In this document: positions 56,662-64,000 of the stretch, one piece after another
How positions within the stretch are numbered: the stretch's first letter is position 1
How the letters are laid out: each line of letters starts with the position of its first letter
NCBI GenBank assembly: GCA_016936075.1
Contig: JAFGPS010000023.1
Coordinates: forward strand, 1 to 64,000
Length of the DNA stretch: 64,000 nucleotides
Reading direction: 5' to 3'
Source of the DNA: Sedimentisphaerales bacterium
Lineage (GTDB): Bacteria; Planctomycetota; Phycisphaerae; Sedimentisphaerales; Anaerobacaceae
Made by a program: the position numbers and the translations under genes
Notes under the pieces: generated by a model
What the model was told of the DNA's origin: nothing
The model's database searches: none
Seen by the model: only the letters and a program-made list of their open reading frames with translations

Positions 56662-58041
56662 TCATTTCTCAATAATAAAAGTAATATCATAAGTAGAATC
56701 GCTTTTATCTCTGGGATATTCTTTGCCGCCATCGTCTATCTGGTCTTCGCCAATACTATAAACCACAAATCCCCTATCCAGTTTCTTATATCGTATTTCT
56801 TTCCCATCATACGGATCCAATGGAATTGAATCGAGATAATCTGGAACAATTTCTTCAAGAGACTCGGGCAATTTATTATTCGCTAATCTATATCGCTCAA
56901 TCGCTAATGCAGTTTGGGTGATCCTTAGCTCAGCAATATTTCTTAAATCTAATATTATCATACGTCCAAATGAAGGCGCGAAACGACGCAACAACACATG
57001 CTTGCTCAAAATTGAGTTAATTTCTGAATCGAGAGCTTTAGATGCCTCTATACGCTGATGTGCAGGAAGATTATAAGCTTTTATTACATCATCTGTAATT
57101 TTTAAAAGAATTATTGCATCGCTATCGTTAATTCCTATTGCCTTATAAATAGAAAGAATCGGTGGAAATGCAAATAATACAGGATCTTTGACAGGATCAA
57201 AATAACTTGATTTGGGATGCATTATCATATCCATAGTCATGATACGTTGACCCAAAATAGCATTTAAAATGCCACGAACCAGTTCCGCTTTTTCACAATC
57301 ATTTATAAGTTCAATCAATTGCTCGTCTGATAAACTCGTTTTATTAATGACATATTCTAAAACAGAAATAGCTTTTCTCTGAAAAGCGTTTCTGTTTGAT
57401 TGCGAACCGAATGTAGGTTCTTTATTCAGCGATCCTGCAACACCAAATATAGATTTTATTGATTTAAAAGCAATATCCGGATTATTATTTTCAGCAGCGT
57501 AGACCGCTTCGAGTTGCAATAATATTGTATATTTTTGAATTTGATTAAGAGGTGGTAGTGGTACTCCTTGCCCAAGTCTGTAATCTGCGAGATAGCGGCC
57601 ATGTTCTAATCCAACTGTTTTATGCAATAATTCAAGGCACTTCTGATTGCTATCAAGATATTGTGAAATAATCTCCTTTGTTTCTTCGTTCATTGATTCG
57701 GTTCTGGAGGGAAGCTCTGCTTTGCCAATAACCGGAAGCAATTTTTCGTCATTTGGCAAATTGTAATATTGGAGTGCATTTAAAATATAAGTTGCGGAAT
57801 TTTGTTCATCAAGAGGCATTAAATACCACTGGTTCAATTCCTCAAAAGTAACTGGATACCCGGCCGCACGCGAAGCTTCAAGCCTGGACGACAGAGTTCT
57901 ATTCGAATTGATTCTATAAAAAGCGAATGCGAATATTCCAATAAATAGCAAAAATAGTAAAATATTGATTAATTTATATTTCCTGCTTTTCGCTTTATTT
58001 TTATTATCATTTTCCACTTCTATATCCATTTTAATACTCAA
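56662..58041 (-). CDS. Hypothetical membrane-anchored protein, paralogue of 55235..56539
   Basis: AIERYRLANNKLPESLEEIV, PLDPYDGKEIRYKKLDRGFVVYSIGEDQIDDGGKE, identical YDITFIIEK terminus. Confidence 0.75.
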   Translation of the reverse strand: MSIKMDIEVENDNKNKAKSRKYKLINILLFLLFIGIFAFAFYRINSNRTLSSRLEASRAAGYPVTFEELNQWYLMPLDEQNSATYILNALQYYNLPNDEKLLPVIGKAELPSRTESMNEETKEIISQYLDSNQKCLELLHKTVGLEHGRYLADYRLGQGVPLPPLNQIQKYTILLQLEAVYAAENNNPDIAFKSIKSIFGVAGSLNKEPTFGSQSNRNAFQRKAISVLEYVINKTSLSDEQLIELINDCEKAELVRGILNAILGQRIMTMDMIMHPKSSYFDPVKDPVLFAFPPILSIYKAIGINDSDAIILLKITDDVIKAYNLPAHQRIEASKALDSEINSILSKHVLLRRFAPSFGRMIILDLRNIAELRITQTALAIERYRLANNKLPESLEEIVPDYLDSIPLDPYDGKEIRYKKLDRGFVVYSIGEDQIDDGGKEYPRDKSDSTYDITFIIEK

Positions 58042-58237
58042 CTGTAAACCATGTTCCTATATTTGATATTCCATGATTAATTAAGTCGCTCTGAGGGAGT
58101 GTTTTGTTAATATATTTTTGCATTCCTTCGCATGTCGGAAACAAATTTCTTTTCGCCAGTCATAAAATCTCCTAAATTATATTTGGACTGATTTTAAATT
58201 ATCTCCGCGATAATGCAAGAATAAAAAGGAATGAATT

Positions 58238-58276
58238 GGTGGGCTAATGTCGCCATGACGGCCAGGTCCGCCCACC
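58238..58276. repeat. Inverted repeat immediately 3' of the epimerase gene (GGTGGGC...GCCCACC)
   Basis: 7-bp perfect arms at 58238-58244 and 58270-58276 touching the stop codon of the epimerase CDS. Confidence 0.5.
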
Positions 58277-59214
58277 TACACGTAATTTTTGCTATACCAT
58301 TCTATTGCTGTTTGTAATCCCTGCTCGAAAGAAACGACTGGTTTAAAACCTATGAGTTCTGTCGCGGCAGTTATATCTGCAAGCGAATGTTTTACATCTC
58401 CGGCACGTTCGGCGACATAATTTGGTTTGACGTTTTTGCCAAGAGACTTATTAATCATTTCAATAATCTGGTTGACTGTCACTGCTTCGCCGCAGGCAAT
58501 GTTAACTACTTGTCCGCTGGTTTTTGGTGCCCTTGCGGCTAATAAATTCGCTTCAACTACATTATCAATATATGTAAAGTCCCTGCTTTGTTCGCCGTCA
58601 CCGTAGATAGTTGGCGATTCATCTTTCAATATAGATGTCACGAAAGCCGGTATAGCCGCTGCATACTGGCTTTTCGGGTCCTGCTGAGGGCCGAATACGT
58701 TGAAGTATCGAAGTGCTATTGTTTCGAGGCCATATACATTACTGAATACTGAACAATAATATTCACCTACGAGCTTGCCAACTGCATAAGGTGATAGTGG
58801 AGCGGGACACATTGTTTCAACTTTTGGAAGTGTTGGTGTATCGCCGTAAGCAGACGAACTTGCGGCATAAACAAAACGTTTTATACCTGCGTCACGAGCT
58901 GCAAGAAGAAGTGTGAATGTTGCGTCAACACAATGCTGATGAGATGCCGCTGGATCATCGACACTGCGAGGAACTGAAGGCAAAGCTCCTTCATGGAAAA
59001 CTATATCAATATCTTTCATGGCCGCACGAGCGACTTGTTCATCACCCATATCAGCCTCAATAAACTCTATTTTATCAATAATTTCATCAAGATTACTTTT
59101 TCTACCGGTAAGAAGATTATCGACTACCCGCACAAAGCAATTTTGCGAGACAAGTTTTTTGCATATATTCGAGCCGATAAAACCAGCTCCGCCTGTAACG
59201 AGAAATCTTTCCAT
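58276..59214 (-). CDS. NAD-dependent sugar-nucleotide epimerase (UDP-glucose/GlcNAc 4-epimerase-like)
   Basis: FLVTGGAGFIGSNICKKLV, HEGALPSVPRSVDDP, AASSSAYGDTPTLPKVE, SPYAVGKLVGEYYC. Confidence 0.92.
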   Translation of the reverse strand: MERFLVTGGAGFIGSNICKKLVSQNCFVRVVDNLLTGRKSNLDEIIDKIEFIEADMGDEQVARAAMKDIDIVFHEGALPSVPRSVDDPAASHQHCVDATFTLLLAARDAGIKRFVYAASSSAYGDTPTLPKVETMCPAPLSPYAVGKLVGEYYCSVFSNVYGLETIALRYFNVFGPQQDPKSQYAAAIPAFVTSILKDESPTIYGDGEQSRDFTYIDNVVEANLLAARAPKTSGQVVNIACGEAVTVNQIIEMINKSLGKNVKPNYVAERAGDVKHSLADITAATELIGFKPVVSFEQGLQTAIEWYSKNYV

Positions 59215-59388
59215 AATAAAGTCCCAAAAACACTTAAAACCATGAAATTAGCATATCCTGTCAAACTATCTTCTTTTTATACAAGATTTGTACCAATTTG
59301 GGAAGTAAATTTTATGAGCTTTTCAATCTTAGAAATATAGCTTGGTTATTTGATGTAAATTTGATAATATAATTTATAGTAAGATGTT

Positions 59389-62300
59389 ATGAAAAATATG
59401 ACCAAAATGATTCTTATTATAATTGCTTTTCTAACTTGTACAGTTTCTCCCTTTGTACGGGCTGATTATCCTATTATGTCACAGCACTATGCGGCTGATC
59501 CTACAGCAGTTGAGTGGGATAGCCGGCTATATGTATATTGCTCAAACGATGAAGAGAATACAGAAGATAGCGGCTATATCATGGATTCCATCGTTTGTTT
59601 CTCGACCAATGACCTGAAAAACTGGACGGACCATGGAGTAGTTTTCGATGCTGATGAATTGTCTTCATGGTATTCAGGAACCGCATGGGCTCCCTGTATT
59701 GTAAAAAACCATAACCAACTCTATCTGTATTTTGGAGATGCATACTGGGGTATTGGAGTGGTAACGAGTACTTCGCCAACCGGACCTTTTACTGCTCCCA
59801 AAAATGATTTGGTCGTAAAACGTGATAGTATTTCAGGTGGTACTCCCGGCGCAAATAGTACATGGCTATTCGATCCCGGCGTATTTGTCGATGATGATGA
59901 TACAGTCCATATGTATTTTGGAGGCGAAGGTGCAAATCAGGCACGTTATATCGAGCTTAATTCAAATATGTACGATGCTATAGGTTCAGCAGTACCAATC
60001 AATTTCCCTGACTTCTTCGAAGCATCGCATATGCACAAATACAACGGCGTATATTATTATTCCTACGCGGATAATTACTATAGTGACTATACCAATCCAA
60101 CGCCAACCCCCGGTTCGCAAATCGCTTATATGACAAGTAACAGCCCTGCCGGACCATTTACATATCAAGGCGTAGCCCTTGGCCCACCTCCTGATAATTA
60201 TGGAAATAATAATCATCATACATTTTTTACATATCAGGGACAATGGTATTGTGTGTATCATAATCGATATCAGGCAACACAGGATGGAGTTTCGACCACA
60301 GAGCATCGGAACATATGCCTGGATAGACTTTATTATAATCAAGACGGAACAATACAAAAAGTTATTCCGACTGCTAACGGCTTAACTCAATTAAAGTCAC
60401 TTGACCCTTTCGTGCGAGTTGAAGCAGAAACAATTGCCAAGCAGAGTGGTATTGAAACCGAATCATGCTCCGAAGGCGGCATGAATGTCACCTCTATTGA
60501 AAATGGCGATTGGATACTTGTACGAGGTGTCGATTTTGGAACAGATGCAAATAGTTTTGGTGCGCAAGTTGCCAGTGAAAATTATAGCGGAAGCATCGAA
60601 TTACGTCTGGATAGCCTCAATGGGACTGTGATTGGAACGTGTTTTGTTCCCAATACAGGCGGTGTTCAAAAATGGACAATGGCGTATTGCTCTATTAATG
60701 AAGCTTCTGGAGTTCATGATCTTTACCTGAAATTCAAGGGCGGACGAGAGAGCAACGTTTTCAATATAAACTGGTGGCAACTCAATATCTATTCTAATAC
60801 AACGTTTGAGAATATTGAAATCGATGCCTCTGAAACTCACCAGACTATCGAAGGTATGGGCGGAGCGATATGTTTTTATAACGGCTGGTTCACTGCTCAT
60901 CCATATAAAGATGAAATTTTTGACCTTGCTTTCAGCGGCCTGAATCTTTCAATGCTAAGAATTGGAAACTGGTGGCGAGGTGTTGACGGTGAAGATACTG
61001 CTATTTATGAAATAGTCGAAGCCGCTAATCAGAGCTTAGGTCATTCAGTGCCTATTCTGATAAGTTCATGGTCACCTCCTGCCTATTTAAAGAGTAATGG
61101 TGAAGTAGCAAACGGCGGTACATTAATTAAAAAAAATGGTTATTATGATTACGAAGGATTTGCCGATTACTGGCACGATTCGATTCAGGACTATATTGCA
61201 CACGGTGTCACTCCTACATGGATTGGAATTCAGAATGAACCGGACTGGACGGCTGATTATGATTCCTGCAGGTTTGACCCGACTGAGGGACAGTATGCGA
61301 GTTTTGGTCTCGCACAGGATGCGGTTTATCAGAAACTGCAAATAAATATGATTTCCCCTCCAAAGTTGCTTGGTCCCGAATGCGTCGGTCTTTGGGGTAA
61401 CGCAGCCGGACTGAAAAATTATATGTCAAACATGAATGCTGATACATTCTATGGAATTGCTCACCATCTCTACGGCGGCAGTACGGACGGAACTCCCGAT
61501 GGCTACAATCCTGCATTCAATACAGTACTGAACACGACAAATACTCTCTTCCCGGATAAGCCGATATTTATGACTGAATTCGGCGATATAGGCGGCTTGA
61601 TTTCATGTGCAAATTTGATTCATAATTCCTTAGCTATCGAGCAGGTGAGCGGATACAACCACTGGAGTTTGATGTGGCCGGGTGAGATAGGATTGATCGA
61701 AATTGAGTTTCCATGGGGATCAGGTGACTGGACAAATCCAAAAGGCTACTGGCTCAATCCTTCGTACTGGTCGATGAAACATTACTCTTATTTCATCCAG
61801 CCTGGATATATTCGGGTAACAACCAACTCCAGTAATACCGACCTTCTAACATCATCGTACCTTTCGCCGGACAATAATCGAATGGTTACAGTTATAATCA
61901 ATCGCAGTAAAGAATCTCCGGCTGTAGTTACATTTGATGTAAATGACTTTGACTATGCTTATTCGCATATATACCAAAGTACAGAAACTAATCATTTCGA
62001 GTCTCTCGGCAGTCTTCACAGCTCTCAGTTTACTGCGGCAGTTTCATCTATTACTACAATTGTTCTGGATAAAGAAGTTGTGGTCGGTCAGGCCGGTAAT
62101 CCGAGTCCAGTAGATGGTGCAGCAGAAATTCCTTCTAATATCACACTAAGCTGGACACCTGGAGCAAATGCCACAAGTCATGCGGTATATTTAGGAACAG
62201 ATTGTAACACAGTAGCACTTGCAACACCTTCTTCGCCTGAATATCAGGGGACAGTTACTACATCAAGTTTTATAACGTCAGGCCTTTCTTCCAATACTAC

Positions 62301-63009
62301 TTATTACTGGTCCGTAGATGAAATAGCTTATTCCAGTGTTAGTCCCGGCCAGGTCTGGTCGTTCAGTACTGAACCAGCCGCGATGCACACTCACCTTAAA
62401 TTTGATGAAGGACGCGGTACTTTTGCTTCCGATTCCACTGGTAATAATTGGAATGGTACTCTCGTTAACGATGCTAAATGGATATCCGGCAAGTTTGGCA
62501 ATGCCGTAGATTTAGACGGCAGTAATGACTATATCAGTCTGCCAGCCGGTGTAGTTGACGGCCTAACTAATTTCACTATCTCTACATGGATTAATATCGA
62601 TTCTTCAAGTGACTGGACCCGAGTTTTTGATTTTGGAAATAATACTGATGTGTATATGTGCCTGACTCCACAAAGCGGCGGAAATGGTCCAATTCGTTTT
62701 ACTATTAAAAATGGTGATATTAGAGATCAAATTGACGGTTCAACTGCAATCCCAACAAATATATGGTCACATATAGCTGTGACATATAATGGAGGTACAG
62801 GTATTCTTTACGTGGATGGAACCGAAGTTGGCCGTAATAGTAATATGACTCTCAATCCAGACTCACTTGGTATTACAACACAAAACTATATTGGCAAGTC
62901 ACAATATTCTGACCCATATCTCGATGGCCTTGTGGACGATTTCCGTATCTATGAAAATGCATTGGGAGCTTCTGAAATAGCGAATATTAGTCAAGCAATC
63001 AGTGACTAA
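59389..63009 (+). CDS. Secreted multidomain glycoside hydrolase: GH43-like, CBM6-like, GH30-like, FN3-like, LamG
   Basis: Signal peptide; ADPTAVEWDSRLYVY and DPGVFVDDDDTVHMYFGG (GH43); RVEAETIAKQSG...NGDWILVRGVDFG (CBM6); QTIEGMGGAICF, WIGIQNEPDW, IFMTEFGD (GH30); ISTWINIDSSSDWTRVFDFG (LamG). Confidence 0.9.
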   Translation: MKNMTKMILIIIAFLTCTVSPFVRADYPIMSQHYAADPTAVEWDSRLYVYCSNDEENTEDSGYIMDSIVCFSTNDLKNWTDHGVVFDADELSSWYSGTAWAPCIVKNHNQLYLYFGDAYWGIGVVTSTSPTGPFTAPKNDLVVKRDSISGGTPGANSTWLFDPGVFVDDDDTVHMYFGGEGANQARYIELNSNMYDAIGSAVPINFPDFFEASHMHKYNGVYYYSYADNYYSDYTNPTPTPGSQIAYMTSNSPAGPFTYQGVALGPPPDNYGNNNHHTFFTYQGQWYCVYHNRYQATQDGVSTTEHRNICLDRLYYNQDGTIQKVIPTANGLTQLKSLDPFVRVEAETIAKQSGIETESCSEGGMNVTSIENGDWILVRGVDFGTDANSFGAQVASENYSGSIELRLDSLNGTVIGTCFVPNTGGVQKWTMAYCSINEASGVHDLYLKFKGGRESNVFNINWWQLNIYSNTTFENIEIDASETHQTIEGMGGAICFYNGWFTAHPYKDEIFDLAFSGLNLSMLRIGNWWRGVDGEDTAIYEIVEAANQSLGHSVPILISSWSPPAYLKSNGEVANGGTLIKKNGYYDYEGFADYWHDSIQDYIAHGVTPTWIGIQNEPDWTADYDSCRFDPTEGQYASFGLAQDAVYQKLQINMISPPKLLGPECVGLWGNAAGLKNYMSNMNADTFYGIAHHLYGGSTDGTPDGYNPAFNTVLNTTNTLFPDKPIFMTEFGDIGGLISCANLIHNSLAIEQVSGYNHWSLMWPGEIGLIEIEFPWGSGDWTNPKGYWLNPSYWSMKHYSYFIQPGYIRVTTNSSNTDLLTSSYLSPDNNRMVTVIINRSKESPAVVTFDVNDFDYAYSHIYQSTETNHFESLGSLHSSQFTAAVSSITTIVLDKEVVVGQAGNPSPVDGAAEIPSNITLSWTPGANATSHAVYLGTDCNTVALATPSSPEYQGTVTTSSFITSGLSSNTTYYWSVDEIAYSSVSPGQVWSFSTEPAAMHTHLKFDEGRGTFASDSTGNNWNGTLVNDAKWISGKFGNAVDLDGSNDYISLPAGVVDGLTNFTISTWINIDSSSDWTRVFDFGNNTDVYMCLTPQSGGNGPIRFTIKNGDIRDQIDGSTAIPTNIWSHIAVTYNGGTGILYVDGTEVGRNSNMTLNPDSLGITTQNYIGKSQYSDPYLDGLVDDFRIYENALGASEIANISQAISD

Positions 63010-63045
63010 TAAATGTCACAACAATCGAACTCGAAAATATAATTC

Positions 63046-63489
63046 TTAGAATGTTCTCAAGTCGTATTCGAGTTCGAATCTCATTTTATGTTGGGCCTCT
63101 TCATTTGCCAGTTTAAGAAAAATATCTCGAATTTCATTCGTTTGTGCGGCTTTTGCTAAATCCATATAAAGCTTGCGTGCGGCTTCCTCTTGCTTCATGC
63201 CAATTTTCAGCAGGTCGATATAATCCATTTTCGCATCTGGCTCAACATCCTCTACCTGGCTCGTAATGCCAAGGTCACCAGCCTCTTCACCTTCTAAAAT
63301 AATTCTTCCGGCTTTAATTGCTTCCAGCTTCTTCTTATGTCCAGACTCAACTAAAGCCAAATCATAAAGAGCCTCCGCAATTTCAGGTTCCTCAACAAAA
63401 TCTGAAAGCATCTTATAGAACTTCATAGCTTTAATCTCTTCGCTTATCGCAAAATCAATAACTTCATGAAATGACTTGAATACTTTCAT
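63046..63489 (-). CDS. Ferritin-like/rubrerythrin-type diiron protein
   Basis: AISEEIKAMKFYKMLSDFVEEPEIAEALYDLALVESGHKKKLEAI; EEAARKLYMDLAKAAQTNEIRDIFLKLANEEAQHKMRFE (EX2H-type ligands). Confidence 0.87.
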   Translation of the reverse strand: MKVFKSFHEVIDFAISEEIKAMKFYKMLSDFVEEPEIAEALYDLALVESGHKKKLEAIKAGRIILEGEEAGDLGITSQVEDVEPDAKMDYIDLLKIGMKQEEAARKLYMDLAKAAQTNEIRDIFLKLANEEAQHKMRFELEYDLRTF

Positions 63490-63794
63490 ATTAAGAATCC
63501 AGAATTAAATATTTAAATGCTCAATACAAACTTCAAGTGCAATTTTATCCGAATCCTTAATATAGTCAAAAAATTAAGTTCTTATTTCAAAACCTTTAAG
63601 AATTATCATAAGGATAAGTAAAACAAGCATAGCGCAACGACGGAAACCAATTCCTTACTAAATACCCGTATTAAAACTGATAATGAAATTATTTGTAACT
63701 TTTCTATTGCCTTTACATGTCCACATTATTATCCTACACAAAGCTACACGCTGAAAGAGATGCTCTTTTATATATTAGACACAGGAGCCTTGCC

Positions 63795-63829
63795 ATCTCC
63801 CTGGGAGCCCGTGGGGCCCAAGGGGAGAT
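63795..63829. repeat. Imperfect long hairpin (atctccctgggagcccgtggggcccaaggggagat)
   Basis: ATCTCCC...GGGAGAT arms with inner GGGAGCCC/GGGCCC pairing, read directly. Confidence 0.6.
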
Positions 63830-63861
63830 TTCACTGATGAACACAGATTAGATAGAAATTA

Positions 63862-63876
63862 TCCGCCGTTGGCGGA
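63862..63876. repeat. Short perfect hairpin TCCGCC-GTT-GGCGGA
   Basis: 6-bp stem, 3-nt loop read directly. Confidence 0.55.
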
Positions 63877-64000
63877 AACATGAAGCTCGCCCACATATGA
63901 CGAGGAAATGAATATTGGTGGCTGTCCCAATCCTGTTCGGCACAATTGACTTTAATTAAAATTATAATAGGGTCTGCCCTATAATCCCCAACAAAACGAC

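Noticed and set aside
59986-60357. 123-aa minus-strand ORF with Ile/Cys-rich composition
   Set aside because: Antisense to the GH43 module; no domain or start-site support.
1-64000. CRISPR array, tRNA, rRNA, toxin-antitoxin or phage module
   Set aside because: Scanned by eye; saw no regularly spaced repeats, no cloverleaf or rRNA-like sequence, and no integrase/transposase ORF. A tRNAscan/Infernal run would be needed to be certain.

Overview
AT-rich bacterial chromosomal window, densely coding, with no rRNA, tRNA or CRISPR array that I can recognise. Gene content (PEP-CTERM protein, DUF1080-type lipoproteins, multidomain GH/LamG protein, MoxR/DUF58/vWA cluster, LPS genes) suggests a Planctomycetes/Phycisphaerae-like organism; this is inference only. 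Main blocks: (1) 0.9-4.4 kb: NUDIX, pyrD, DUF167, MATE. (2) 4.4-8.0 kb: DUF1080-like lipoprotein, a nonsense-mutated and truncated paralogue of it, and a PEP-CTERM protein coupled to a small lipoprotein. (3) 8-31 kb: envelope polysaccharide/LPS region with TPR-transglutaminase, heptosyltransferase, LpxD, LpxI, a double WaaP-like kinase, a DSP-type phosphatase, glycosyltransferases, dTDP-3-amino-sugar genes (FdtA/FdtC/FdtB-like plus RmlB/D/A) and an MBOAT with two SGNH-like proteins. (4) 31-55 kb: a ~24 kb minus-strand run containing a MalK-like ATPase, four tandem paralogous ABC-2 permeases, an ABC-2 ATPase, a GATase/DUF4350-like membrane protein, BatA/vWA, DUF58, MoxR, a large vWA protein, an ABC importer permease fused to an NHL propeller with an internal lipobox, an Fe(III)-type binding protein and a coiled-coil membrane protein. 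This is the best candidate for an undescribed envelope system. (5) 55-64 kb: two tandem paralogues, an epimerase, a GH43-CBM6-GH30-FN3-LamG enzyme and a ferritin-like protein.
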